Source of the DNA: JALOTE01 sp031422195
GTDB lineage: Bacteria > Pseudomonadota > Alphaproteobacteria > Rhizobiales > Rhizobiaceae
Assembly (NCBI GenBank): GCA_031422195.1
Contig: JANOPZ010000056.1
Span: forward strand, 1-64,000
Length of the DNA: 64,000 nt
Direction: 5' to 3'
This document shows positions 28,705 through 37,763 of this stretch, piece after piece; the stretch's first letter is position 1, and every line of letters starts with the position of its first letter. The position numbers and the translations under genes are program-made. The notes under the pieces were generated by a model. The model did not search any database. It was not told where the DNA came from and was given only the letters and a program-made list of their open reading frames with translations.

Positions 28705-30195
28705 CTATTGGGTGAGCCGGACATCGAACAGATTTTCACTGATTTCTTGGAAAGATTTTAGCAAATCGGCATTGTCGGCTGCGTAGGAACTAAACTGTGG
28801 CTTGCTAGCGCAGCTTTCCATCAAGGCTTTGATGCCACTGGTGATCGCCGAGCCAAAGGACACAGTATAAACTTCAATGTTTTTCGCTTTGGCTTCATTA
28901 CACGCGGCCAAAGTAACAGCGTCGGGCACGGAAGTGATCTCCATATCCGGCAAACCATCATGCCAACCCCATTGATTTGTTTGCAATGAATTTTTCCCAT
29001 CTGTCATGATAATCATTGCTTTGCGTGTTTCCAGACCATTAACGAAATCAGAAGCTTCAGTGAACGGCTGGCTGGTGGTTAAAACCCGCGTACCCCACAT
29101 CACCCCTTCTGGAAGGTAAGTGTCACCTGATGGGGTCAAAGCATTAACTGCGCTTAATATGGTTTGCCGTGAATCGGTCAAAGGGAGCAGCTCTGTAGCG
29201 CAGCTTTTCCAAGACATGCCGTCCAAAATACCGGTAAACACCTGACCTGAAAACTCATCTTTAACATTCCAACCATTGGTTCGCGACAAAACACAACCTT
29301 TCCAAACCCAGTTGTCGCCACCGGTTTGTTGAGAATTACATTTATCAGGACCATATACAGGCTGGGTGCATACATTCTTGCAACTTGCCGCAATTCTTTC
29401 AACCCAAGCTGGAGACCCTTGCGAGCACTTTTTCACACCATCATCATACCAACAACTTCCAGCTGTTGCCGGGTGATTTATAGTGCGAGCATCTTTGCAT
29501 TGGCGCTCTGTTTTGTTGCAAGATGTCTGGTTTTTCTTGCAAGCTTGCTTGTACGTGCGATTATCATATTCTTTTGGGATGCTCATCCAGGAGGCATTTC
29601 GGTTGGCAAGACCCACGTTGACATAACGCTCAAACGGCACGATTGCTCCGCGCACTTTTGCGCCCCGATCTTTTGCATCCATCATTGTATTCACAAAAGA
29701 AGCAGCAGCCGCTTTCAATCCGTCGATGCGCCCCTCCTCTTCCATTGATTGGGTTGTGTCCAGCGCTAGGGCGAATTCAAGAAGGCCCGAAACGCCAACT
29801 GTCGCTTTTGAAAGCACTGCTACGTTGGGCATTCCACTTCCAAAAAAACCACTAAACATGGCTGGTACTGAGGCTTCCGACGTTAAGGTCATGACCCGGC
29901 TATTGGTGTCAAAGCTGATTTTAATATTTGAAATAGTTTCATTTCTCAGGTTGTTCTTAATAAAAGCCTGAACTTCTGACGTGGTCGGGATAACCTTTGT
30001 GATTTGATAGTTACGCGTTGCAAACAATACTGCAGCGTCATTTGCGTTTTGCAGGTTGGTTCTCAATCTCATCGTGTTGGAAACATCAAGAGCCAAAGCA
30101 ATGCTGGCAATCAGCGCCGGTACCAATAGTGCGGTTAACATGGCGAAATTGCCATTTTTATTGCGCGCAAAGCGTATCAACATTTTCATAAACAT
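28705..30195 (-). CDS. TadG-like protein with von Willebrand A domain (paralogue A)
   Basis: A 496-aa protein with an N-terminal TadE/TadG-type segment (NKNGNFAMLTALLVPALIA, one membrane helix) followed by a vWA domain. The MIDAS start is LALDTTQSM, and the later Asp is in IMTDGKNS. Between them sits a cysteine-rich insertion of about 110 residues that includes WKGCVLSR and a partner Cys in WKSCATELLPL. It ends in VRLTQ, a tail shared with its two paralogues. TadG proteins are linked to Flp/Tad pili, but no tad/cpa genes are in the window. ATG at 30195 is used; the frame opens at a TTG (30207). Confidence 0.85.
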   Translation of the reverse strand: MFMKMLIRFARNKNGNFAMLTALLVPALIASIALALDVSNTMRLRTNLQNANDAAVLFATRNYQITKVIPTTSEVQAFIKNNLRNETISNIKISFDTNSRVMTLTSEASVPAMFSGFFGSGMPNVAVLSKATVGVSGLLEFALALDTTQSMEEEGRIDGLKAAAASFVNTMMDAKDRGAKVRGAIVPFERYVNVGLANRNASWMSIPKEYDNRTYKQACKKNQTSCNKTERQCKDARTINHPATAGSCWYDDGVKKCSQGSPAWVERIAASCKNVCTQPVYGPDKCNSQQTGGDNWVWKGCVLSRTNGWNVKDEFSGQVFTGILDGMSWKSCATELLPLTDSRQTILSAVNALTPSGDTYLPEGVMWGTRVLTTSQPFTEASDFVNGLETRKAMIIMTDGKNSLQTNQWGWHDGLPDMEITSVPDAVTLAACNEAKAKNIEVYTVSFGSAITSGIKALMESCASKPQFSSYAADNADLLKSFQEISENLFDVRLTQ

Positions 30196-30507
30196 GATTT
30201 TTCTCAAGCCGATGTTAGCCTTAAGCCAGTGATTTTACGCTGCGTTCTAAAATAAACATGCTACAAACAGTCTAGAATTTTAGGGAATTGGGCTTTCAAG
30301 AAATTCAAATTATTCAACACAAAAACAAATAGAAAAATATAATTCAAGTAATATTGGATTTAATACCAGTAATATTTGGAATAATAATTTTTACTACAAC
30401 ATGATTGTCAGTAAAAAATATCCGTTAAAAATTAACTATTTGGACAAAATTCATGAATCGCACAGCCGCAGACAACTCAAACTAAACGTGTTGGCTTTCG
30501 TGGAGCT
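30196..30507. other. Intergenic stretch without a gene
   Basis: About 310 AT-rich bases between paralogue A and the terminator of paralogue B. I see no ORF worth keeping, tRNA or repeat. It must hold the promoter of paralogue A; several TTAA words occur but no clean TTAA-N7-TTAA. Confidence 0.5.
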
Positions 30508-30510
30508 TAC

Positions 30511-30539
30511 AACAAAACGTCAGGCACAAGCCCGACGTT
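30511..30539 (-). terminator. Terminator of the second TadG-like gene (B)
   Basis: Hairpin AACGTC (30516-30521) / GACGTT (30534-30539) with inner GG/CC pairs. On the minus strand the tract TTTTGTTG follows. It lies 19 bases after the stop at 30559. Confidence 0.75.
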
Positions 30540-30558
30540 ATTACTAATGTGGTTGAAA

Positions 30559-32058
30559 TCACTGCGTTAACCGTATCGATAGCAGCTCATCGGCGATTTT
30601 GTTAAACGCATCATTGAGTGCCGCCGAATTTGAAGCGTGGAAATACAACTGGGATTTTGATGCGCAAGCTTCGAGCAAATCACGGATAGTGTTAGGCACT
30701 TGGTTGCCAAAGCTAATTGTGTAGACCTCAAGGCCTTCAGCTTTAGCTTGTGTACAAGCCTCAGCAGTGTAGCGGTTGGCAAGGGCTTCATCATTGCCAT
30801 TGTGCACGACTTTATTAGCGGACATCGCGTTTTTATTGAAGATCGGAGAAAGTGTGTTCTTTCCATCGGTCATAATCACAAGTGCCTTGCGAAGAGGTCG
30901 CGCATTGCCAGTTGCAGGTTTTCCTTCGCTGAAGGGCTGCGCCTCGGTCAACATGCGCATACCCCACATAACGCCTTCTGGGATATAGGTGTTATCCATA
31001 GGCATCAAGTTATTGATTTTATTTACCAATGTGGAACGCGATGTTGTTAATGGCTGAATTTCTGCCGCGCAGGCAACATCCAACACCCCCGGGAATTTAT
31101 CTTTACCAAATGCATCGATGACATTGAGCGGGTAAGCGCGCGAACTAACGCAGCCTTTCCAAGTCATCAGCTGGCCGGTCGTCTGGTTTTTGCATGTTTT
31201 AACCTCGGCGCCGTAAACCTGATCACAAACTCTGTCATTGCGCGCAGGCACATTTTCCGACCGGGCGGGTTGCCCGGGGCTGCATTGTTCAAATCCGTCA
31301 ACATCGCGGCACGTGCGCGGCGTTGCAGGAATGTGTTTTATGTAGGCTGGCTTAAACACCATTTTACAATTGGTTTGGCCAATAACGGGGCGCTCGGTGC
31401 GGCAAACCCGTTCTGTTTTACGGGTATCAATATTGGGAGGCACATCCATCCACGGCTCGTTTCGGCGACTCATGCCAACATTGACATAACGGGCAAATGG
31501 AACGATCGCACCTTTCACGTCAGCGCCACGGTCTTTCATGTCGTATAGAATTTTTACGAAATTATTTGCCGCTGTCTTAAGGCCACCGATGCGATTATCT
31601 TCAAGCATAGACTCTGTGGTATCCAAGGCCAGAGCAAACTCCAGTGAGCCATTTACACCGACATTGGCTTGCGAAACTGATTTCAACTGCATGTTTTGAA
31701 TGCCGAAAAAAGCCATAAGCATTGGTTTATTATAGGAAGAAGATGTCACCGTTACGCGACTATTTTCTTGGTCATAACCAATTGAAATGCCGGAAACAGT
31801 CCCATCGCCATAGTTTGCCTGAACAAATTCTTGGACCTGCGCGTTAGACGGCAGCCTGTTGTTAACTTGAAAAAAACGGGTAGCAAAAAGTACACCAGTG
31901 TCGTTGGCGTTTTGCAATTCTGTCTGCAAACGCAAATGGTTGGTGGCGTCAACCGCGAAAGCAATCAAACCAAAAACCGCTGGAAAAGCGAGTACGGTGA
32001 TCATGGCGAAGTTTCCGCGCCGGTCATTTTTGAACCGTTTGATCAGGTTGAAAAGCAT
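30559..32058 (-). CDS. TadG-like protein with von Willebrand A domain (paralogue B)
   Basis: 499 aa, same architecture as paralogue A. The TadE/G segment is RRGNFAMITVLAFPAVFGLI, the vWA MIDAS is LALDTTESM, the cysteine-rich insertion has WKGCVSSR and the partner Cys in VACAAEIQPL, the second motif is IMTDGKNT, and the tail is IRLTQ. Compared with A the sequence is clearly diverged but collinear, so the duplication is not recent. A candidate CtrA-type site lies just upstream. The anchored vWA domain is expected outside the cytoplasmic membrane. Confidence 0.86.
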   Translation of the reverse strand: MLFNLIKRFKNDRRGNFAMITVLAFPAVFGLIAFAVDATNHLRLQTELQNANDTGVLFATRFFQVNNRLPSNAQVQEFVQANYGDGTVSGISIGYDQENSRVTVTSSSYNKPMLMAFFGIQNMQLKSVSQANVGVNGSLEFALALDTTESMLEDNRIGGLKTAANNFVKILYDMKDRGADVKGAIVPFARYVNVGMSRRNEPWMDVPPNIDTRKTERVCRTERPVIGQTNCKMVFKPAYIKHIPATPRTCRDVDGFEQCSPGQPARSENVPARNDRVCDQVYGAEVKTCKNQTTGQLMTWKGCVSSRAYPLNVIDAFGKDKFPGVLDVACAAEIQPLTTSRSTLVNKINNLMPMDNTYIPEGVMWGMRMLTEAQPFSEGKPATGNARPLRKALVIMTDGKNTLSPIFNKNAMSANKVVHNGNDEALANRYTAEACTQAKAEGLEVYTISFGNQVPNTIRDLLEACASKSQLYFHASNSAALNDAFNKIADELLSIRLTQ

Positions 32059-32084
32059 ATCTATCGTCCTTTGAGCGGCAGGTT

Positions 32085-32099
32085 ATAACGAAACGTTAA
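32085..32099 (-). promoter_or_regulatory. Candidate CtrA-type site upstream of paralogue B
   Basis: On the minus strand it reads TTAACGTTTCGTTAT, that is TTAA-N7-TTAT, one mismatch from the TTAA-N7-TTAA consensus. It starts 27 bases before the ATG at 32058. Such words are short and occur by chance in AT-rich spacers. Confidence 0.3.
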
Positions 32100-32179
32100 T
32101 AATCCTAACTCCCTAACGCAGTGGTAAAGCACTGTATCGCATTTTAATGATTACTGCATTTTTGCCTTCATTTAATCTA

Positions 32180-32210
32180 AAAAGCCCCGGCTTATTAGTT
32201 TAGCCGGGGA
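32180..32210 (-). terminator. Terminator of the third TadG-like gene (C)
   Basis: Perfect 8-bp stem CCCCGGCT (32185-32192) / AGCCGGGG (32202-32209), followed on the minus strand by CTTTTTAG. It lies about 30 bases after the stop at 32241. Confidence 0.9.
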
Positions 32211-32240
32211 CTTGTATCAAAATGAGACAGTTTTGGGTGC

Positions 32241-33707
32241 CTATTGGCTCAGCCTAATGTTCAACATATCGCCAGCAATTTTTTGAAAAGCAGCCTTCAG
32301 ATCTGCCGAACTCTTAGCATTAAAGAAGTTCTCTGGCTTTGAAGCACACTTTTCAAGCAAGATATTTGCCGAATTTGGTACAGCGCTGCCAAACGAGATT
32401 GTGAACAGCTCAATTTTTTGAGCTTTGGCTTCATTGCAAGCTTCTATTGTGTATTTATCTGCTAAAGCACTGTCGGTATTGGTGTGGAATTCACCGTTGG
32501 GAGAAATTGTGTTCATTCCATCCGTCATAAGGACCAATGTTTTACGCAGTTGACGCCCGCCTTTGCCAGAAATCGCACCTTCAGTGAACGGCGCTAACTT
32601 ACTCAGGACACGCGTTCCCCAAATAACCCCATCAGGCAAATAGGTTTCGCCGTCGGGCGAAAGTTCGGCAATTTTATTTTTCAGTTTGTTGCGCTCATCG
32701 GTCAGCGTTTGCAGTTCAACGCTTCCAGACACGTTTAAGAGGCCCGGCACTTTTATTCTGTAGTTTACGTCTTGCACGTTGAGCGGGTACGCACGCGACC
32801 CGACGTAGCCTTGCCATGTGGAAAAATCGCCCGTGGTTACATTTTCACAAATAGTCTCTTCGGCACCATAGATATTGTCGCATGTTTCATTTTTCCCCGC
32901 CGGTATATTTTCGCTCCAAGCCGGTGACCCAGGCGAACAGACTTTTGTACCGTCATTCGTCTGGCAACTTTCACCCCTTGCAGGATGATTAATGGTTCGG
33001 CCAGGTGTAAACTCCGTCCGGCAATTGGTTTTTCCGGTCACTGGTGCTTCTTTACGGCAAGCCTTGGTGGTTACCCGGGTATCGACATCTTTAGGAATAT
33101 TTAGCCAGCTTTGCCCGCGGCGGCTTGCGCCGACATTTACGTATTGAGCAAAAGGCACGATGCCGCCTTTAATATCAGCGCCTCGGTCTTTGGCGTCAAA
33201 CATAGAATCGATAAAATCATTGGCTGCATCTTTAAGACCAGCCATTTTGCCATCAGCAGCCATTGAGCCGGTCGTATCGAGCGCAAGGACAAATTCCAAG
33301 GTTTCAGAAAAGCCTAAATTTGCCTTGGAGATGACCACGTAGTTTTGATATTTCTGACCGAAATATCCCATCAAAAGTGTTTTGACATCAGCGCTGGAAT
33401 CCAACGTAAATTCTGTGCGATCCGGATTAAACGCTAACTTTTTGGCTTTCACCTTTAAGTTCGAATTTGCGTCAAGAAATACTTGGACTTTAGCCAAAGT
33501 TGGTTGTTTTCTTGTTTCTTTGAAAACCCGGGCAGCAAAAAGGACCGCAGCGTCATTGGCGTCTTGCATCTCAGTTTTGGTGGTAAGTGTGTTTGAAAGA
33601 TCAACACCCAATGCGACACTGGCGACTATCGCCGGGAAAGCGGCCGCAAAAATCATGCCAAAATTGCCGCTTTTGTTCCTCAGGAACCGTTTTAGAAGGC
33701 CAGTCAT
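32241..33707 (-). CDS. TadG-like protein with von Willebrand A domain (paralogue C)
   Basis: 488 aa, third tandem copy. The TadE/G segment is NKSGNFGMIFAAAFPAIVA, the MIDAS is LALDTTGSM, the second motif is LMTDGMNT and the tail is IRLSQ. Its cysteine-rich insertion lacks two cysteines found in A and B: WKGC has become WQGY, and the Cys before the AELLPL/AEIQPL-type block has become Ser (NVSGSVELQTL). ATG at 33707 is used because it aligns with the start of B; the frame extends to a GTG at 33728. It is divergent from the fumarase gene. Confidence 0.86.
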   Translation of the reverse strand: MTGLLKRFLRNKSGNFGMIFAAAFPAIVASVALGVDLSNTLTTKTEMQDANDAAVLFAARVFKETRKQPTLAKVQVFLDANSNLKVKAKKLAFNPDRTEFTLDSSADVKTLLMGYFGQKYQNYVVISKANLGFSETLEFVLALDTTGSMAADGKMAGLKDAANDFIDSMFDAKDRGADIKGGIVPFAQYVNVGASRRGQSWLNIPKDVDTRVTTKACRKEAPVTGKTNCRTEFTPGRTINHPARGESCQTNDGTKVCSPGSPAWSENIPAGKNETCDNIYGAEETICENVTTGDFSTWQGYVGSRAYPLNVQDVNYRIKVPGLLNVSGSVELQTLTDERNKLKNKIAELSPDGETYLPDGVIWGTRVLSKLAPFTEGAISGKGGRQLRKTLVLMTDGMNTISPNGEFHTNTDSALADKYTIEACNEAKAQKIELFTISFGSAVPNSANILLEKCASKPENFFNAKSSADLKAAFQKIAGDMLNIRLSQ

Positions 33708-33891
33708 ACCATAAACCCCACTACTCACGAATTAACGATAGCAAAGAGGCGTTAAATTCGAAAAAAGGGACACGGAAAATAGAATGTTAATTTTTGCGGC
33801 ACTCTGCCATGCCAATTCGACCAACAGCGTTGCAATGGTGGTCTCAGCATTTGTATATGGATGCTATACCCCTTTGTTGAGGAATGCTTAA

Positions 33892-35526
33892 ATGGCCATT
33901 GCAAGCCAAACGGCTTATCAAAGCGAATTGTTTCCGCATCAGGCAGACACAACGCCGTATCGCAAGATTGGTGGCGCTGAATTTGTGTCGATTGATCATT
34001 TTAGGGAACAAACAATTGTTTCGGTTCTGCCGGAAGCATTAAGTCTGCTTGCTGAAACCGCGTTTGCAGAAATCAATCACTTCTTGCGGCCGGGGCATTT
34101 AGCGCAACTTGCACATATCCTCCAAGACCCTGAAGCGACCGAAAACGACCGCTTTGTGGCGTTCGACCTGATGAAAAACGCCAATATCTCGGCGGGCGGT
34201 GTGCTGCCAATGTGCCAAGATACCGGTACTGCTATTATCATGGCCAAGAAGGGCCGCAATATCTGGACAGATGGCACTGATCAAGCTGCACTGGCAAAGG
34301 GAGTGCTAGACGCCTACGAGAAAAAAAACCTGCGCTATTCGCAACTTGCAGCTCTATCGATGTTTGAAGAAGTTAACACCAAAAACAATCTACCGGCTCA
34401 AATCGATATTTACGCAGAAGGCGAGGACGATTTTAATTTTCTGTTTGTTGCCAAGGGTGGCGGCTCGGCCAATAAGAGTTTTCTTTATCAAGGCACGCCA
34501 TCATTGTTGACGCATGATCGTTTGATTGAATTTCTGAAAGAGAAAATTCTAACCCTCGGCACGGCCGCTTGCCCTCCTTATCATTTATCGATTGTTATTG
34601 GCGGCACGTCGGCTGAAATGACCATGAAAACAGTAAAGCTGGCGTCTTGCCGCTATCTGGATGATTTGCCAACGGTAGGTTCGGCAACTGGCCATGCTTT
34701 CCGCGATATTGCGATGGAAGCTGAGATCCACAAGTTGACCCAGCAATTGGGCGTCGGCGCGCAATTTGGCGGCAAGTATTTCTGCCATGATGTCCGCGTT
34801 ATCCGCTTGCCGCGCCATGGGGCATCATTGCCTATTGGCCTTGGTGTTTCGTGTTCCGCTGATAGACAAGCGCTTGGCAAAATTACAAAAGACGGCGTAT
34901 TCATCGAGCAACTTGAACACGACCCGTCACGATTTATGCCGGAAGTTGACGAAGTTAAATTGATGAGCGGCATGGTACCGGTTAATCTTAATCGCCCAAT
35001 GTCGGAAATCCTCGGACAATTGTCACAATATCCTGTGAAAACGCGCCTTTCTTTATCTGGTACGATCATTGTTGCACGCGATTTGGCTCATACAAAAATC
35101 CGTGAACTGCTCGATAATGGCGGCGCCATGCCAGAATATATGAAAAATCATCCTGTTTATTATGCAGGTCCCGCTAAAACACCAACGGGTTTGGCATCTG
35201 GTTCATTTGGTCCAACCACAGCCGGGCGAATGGATGGGTTTGTCGATCAGTTTCAAGCGGCAGGCGGGTCAATGATTATGCTAGCGAAAGGCAACCGTTC
35301 ACGCCAAGTCCGCGAATCCTGTCAAAAGCACGGGGGTTTTTACTTAGGTTCCGTTGGTGGCCCGGCAGCCCGCTTGGCGCAAGACTGTATTCGCAAGGTT
35401 GAAGTGCTCGAATATGCCGAACTTGGTATGGAAGCGGTATGGAAAATCGAGGTCGAAGATTTCCCTGCGTTTATTGTGATTGACGATAAAGGCAATGATT
35501 TCTTCAAGGAATTAAATCTGGGTTGA
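33892..35526 (+). CDS. Fumarate hydratase, class I (iron-sulfur)
   Basis: A 544-aa class I fumarase (FumA/FumB type, alpha and beta parts fused), which hydrates fumarate to malate in the TCA cycle. Candidate cysteine ligands of the [4Fe-4S] cluster are in PMCQDTGTA, in the [12 protein letters not shown] region and in the block around [10 protein letters not shown]. The beta part has [14 protein letters not shown] and [16 protein letters not shown]. Full family length, no sign of damage. It has its own promoter region shared with divergent paralogue C. Confidence 0.94.
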   Translation: MAIASQTAYQSELFPHQADTTPYRKIGGAEFVSIDHFREQTIVSVLPEALSLLAETAFAEINHFLRPGHLAQLAHILQDPEATENDRFVAFDLMKNANISAGGVLPMCQDTGTAIIMAKKGRNIWTDGTDQAALAKGVLDAYEKKNLRYSQLAALSMFEEVNTKNNLPAQIDIYAEGEDDFNFLFVAKGGGSANKSFLYQGTPSLLTHDRLIEFLKEKILTLGTAACPPYHLSIVIGGTSAEMTMKTVKLASCRYLDDLPTVGSATGHAFRDIAMEAEIHKLTQQLGVGAQFGGKYFCHDVRVIRLPRHGASLPIGLGVSCSADRQALGKITKDGVFIEQLEHDPSRFMPEVDEVKLMSGMVPVNLNRPMSEILGQLSQYPVKTRLSLSGTIIVARDLAHTKIRELLDNGGAMPEYMKNHPVYYAGPAKTPTGLASGSFGPTTAGRMDGFVDQFQAAGGSMIMLAKGNRSRQVRESCQKHGGFYLGSVGGPAARLAQDCIRKVEVLEYAELGMEAVWKIEVEDFPAFIVIDDKGNDFFKELNLG

Positions 35527-35664
35527 GGCAATCATCACGGACTTGTGACATATTGTGTCAAATGAGCGGTCAGGTTTTCAATTTTTTAACTTTACATTTA
35601 CCATATCTGCGACAGTCTGGTGTTCAGGCAAATCAGTATGAAGCTGTGCGCTCGGGGGTTCTAA

Positions 35665-36288
35665 ATGCGAAATTTTTCTTGGCTCGTTATTGGGGCAGCA
35701 GCGCTAATTGCCATTTCAACAGCAGCGCCGTCGTTGGCCAGCCAGTATGAACCGGGGATGGTGTTCAACTACTCTTCCAGCTCATGGGAAAAACCCCGTG
35801 CTGGTGCAGGACAATTCCGTTCAAACAAATCACCTATTGCGCGCAAAAAAATCAGCTTCGACGAAAATGTTTCTGTAGGCACCATCGTTATCGATACATC
35901 AGACCGCCGCCTTTACCATGTGATCAGTGAAGGCAAGGCAATCGCTTATGGTATTGGTGTTGGCCGTGATGGTTTTACTTGGACCGGCAAAAAATCAATT
36001 ACGAGAATGGCTGAATGGCCCGGCTGGACCCCACCAGCCGTGATGCGCGCACGCGTTTTGCGCGAAAGCGGCCGGAAATTGCCAGCATTTCAGCCTGGAG
36101 GGCCAGATAACCCACTTGGCGCGCGCGCACTTTATTTGGGCAGTTCAATCTACCGGATTCACGGTACTAACCAGCCTTGGACGATTGGCCAAGCCATGTC
36201 ATCGGGGTGTTTCCGTATGGCAAATGATGATGTCAGTTACCTTTATGAACAGGTCGGCGTCGGCACCAATGTCATCATCCGCGAGTAA
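35665..36288 (+). CDS. Small L,D-transpeptidase (YkuD/ErfK family)
   Basis: A 207-aa secreted enzyme. A signal peptide (MRNFSWLVIGAAALIAIST, cleavage near SLAS) is followed by a basic linker and a YkuD domain (about 75-207) with the active-site motif HGTNQPWTIGQAMSSGCFRM (Cys nucleophile, His). It may form 3-3 cross-links or attach outer-membrane proteins to peptidoglycan. This is the second L,D-transpeptidase in the window, with a different architecture from the large one. The 3' end overlaps the convergent DUF971 gene by 14 bases. Confidence 0.92.
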   Translation: MRNFSWLVIGAAALIAISTAAPSLASQYEPGMVFNYSSSSWEKPRAGAGQFRSNKSPIARKKISFDENVSVGTIVIDTSDRRLYHVISEGKAIAYGIGVGRDGFTWTGKKSITRMAEWPGWTPPAVMRARVLRESGRKLPAFQPGGPDNPLGARALYLGSSIYRIHGTNQPWTIGQAMSSGCFRMANDDVSYLYEQVGVGTNVIIRE

Positions 36289-36655
36289 GGTTCTTGGCTT
36301 TTAAGTCTTCCAGATACGCCTGCCAAAGAACAGGCCCGTCGCGCCCCAATTGGCGTAGATAATTCCAGGTAAAAATCCCGGTATCGTGCCCATCATCAAA
36401 AACAATACGGACGGCATAATTTCCAGTGGGTACCATATCGCGAATTGTGACATGACGCTTGCCCCACTGGGTCACACGTTGATCTGGCGAATGTCCTTGC
36501 ACTTCAGCGCTTGGGGAATGGGTGCGCAACAGTTCCGCTTCGATCGCGTAAACCTCAGTGCTATCAAACTCTATTGTCAAAACTCGTTTCGCCGGATCAA
36601 CCTTCAAGGTCATTGGCCAAACTGATAACGCCGAAGTTGAGTTTGGTGATGACAT
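36275..36655 (-). CDS. DUF971 domain protein
   Basis: A 126-aa protein of the DUF971 type (the fold at the N-terminus of gamma-butyrobetaine hydroxylase). It shows LTIEFDSTEVYAIEAELLR, VTIRDMVPTGNYAVRIVFDDGHDTGIFTWNYL. Family members are linked to Fe-S protein or Mrp-related functions; the role here is unknown. ATG at 36655 is used; a TTG-initiated frame begins at 36670. It is divergent from moaA. Confidence 0.88.
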   Translation of the reverse strand: MSSPNSTSALSVWPMTLKVDPAKRVLTIEFDSTEVYAIEAELLRTHSPSAEVQGHSPDQRVTQWGKRHVTIRDMVPTGNYAVRIVFDDGHDTGIFTWNYLRQLGRDGPVLWQAYLEDLKAKNLTRG

Positions 36656-36745
36656 CGTGACAATTTCCAATCAAGGTTTGGCTTGACCCCAACCCTACAC
36701 CGGGCCTAACGCTATTGAAATGCTGCTTGTGGAGTGCAGCGCGTT

Positions 36746-37735
36746 ATGATCGATCCTTTTGGCCGTCATATTTCTTATTTACGCGTATCGGTCACTGACC
36801 GCTGCGACTTTCGCTGCACCTATTGCATGGCGGAAGATATGAATTTTTTGCCAAAGAAAGACCTTCTCACGCTGGAAGAGCTTGACCGGCTTTGTTCAGC
36901 ATTTATTGACAAGGGCGTCAAAAAATTGCGGCTGACAGGCGGTGAACCGCTGGTACGACGCAACGTTATGGAGCTCGTGCGAAGCCTTTCCCGCCACTTG
37001 AAATCCGGCGCACTGGAAGAGTTGACGCTAACCACCAATGGCTCCCAACTGGCAAAATATGCCGGTGAATTGGCAGATGCTGGCGTTAAACGCATCAATG
37101 TTTCAATCGATACACTTGATCCAGTTAAGTTCAAAAACATTACGCGGTGGGGTGATTTGGCAAAAGTGCAACTGGGCATTAAAGCTGCACAGGCTGCTGG
37201 ATTGAAAATCAAGCTAAATGCAGTCGCGCTTAAGGATTTCAACGAGCACGAAGTGCCAACCCTTATGGAATGGGCCCATGCTGGCGGCATGGAACTGACT
37301 TTGATCGAAACCATGCCGCTTGGCGAGATCGACGTTGACCGCACAGACCAATATTTGCCGCTATCAAAAGTGCGCGCTGATTTGGCCAAAAGCTATACAC
37401 TCACCGAATCCAGTTACCGCACCGGCGGCCCTGCCCGCTATGTGACTGTGGCTGAAACCGGTGGACGTTTAGGCTTTATCACGCCCCTCACCCATAATTT
37501 TTGTGAAAGTTGCAACCGAGTGCGGCTCACTTGCACTGGCACATTGTATATGTGCTTAGGCCAAGAAGATGCAGCTGACTTGCGCGGGCCGCTTCGCGCC
37601 TCCGAAAGCGATGAACTATTATCCAATGCTATTGACGAAGCCATTGGCCGCAAGCCCAAAGGCCACGATTTTAACATTGAACGTCGCGGTGAGACCGCCG
37701 CCGTTTCCCGCCATATGAGCATGACAGGCGGCTAA
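36746..37735 (+). CDS. moaA: GTP 3',8-cyclase MoaA
   Basis: 329-aa radical SAM enzyme for the first step of molybdopterin synthesis. The N-terminal cluster motif is CDFRCTYC, the SAM site is LTGGEPLVR, the C-terminal cluster cysteines are in [14 protein letters not shown] and LYMCLG, and the protein ends in the functional Gly-Gly tail (SMTGG). ATG at 36746 is chosen because GGAG precedes it; a GTG at 36734 is in frame. mobA lies 2 kb downstream on the same strand, with two transporter genes between. Confidence 0.96.
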   Translation: MIDPFGRHISYLRVSVTDRCDFRCTYCMAEDMNFLPKKDLLTLEELDRLCSAFIDKGVKKLRLTGGEPLVRRNVMELVRSLSRHLKSGALEELTLTTNGSQLAKYAGELADAGVKRINVSIDTLDPVKFKNITRWGDLAKVQLGIKAAQAAGLKIKLNAVALKDFNEHEVPTLMEWAHAGGMELTLIETMPLGEIDVDRTDQYLPLSKVRADLAKSYTLTESSYRTGGPARYVTVAETGGRLGFITPLTHNFCESCNRVRLTCTGTLYMCLGQEDAADLRGPLRASESDELLSNAIDEAIGRKPKGHDFNIERRGETAAVSRHMSMTGG

Positions 37736-37763
37736 ACGCTGCCTGACGGATTGATTCTTAAAA

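Noticed and set aside
29326..29748. Plus-strand frame (140 aa) opposite TadG-like paralogue A
   Set aside because: It is antisense to the cysteine-rich insertion of a supported gene and its cysteine content is a by-product.
35527..35664. Imperfect dyad TTGTGACATATTGTGTCAA between fumarase and L,D-transpeptidase genes
   Set aside because: It does not fit the FNR/FixK or CRP spacing and stem pairing is weak; no support for a function.
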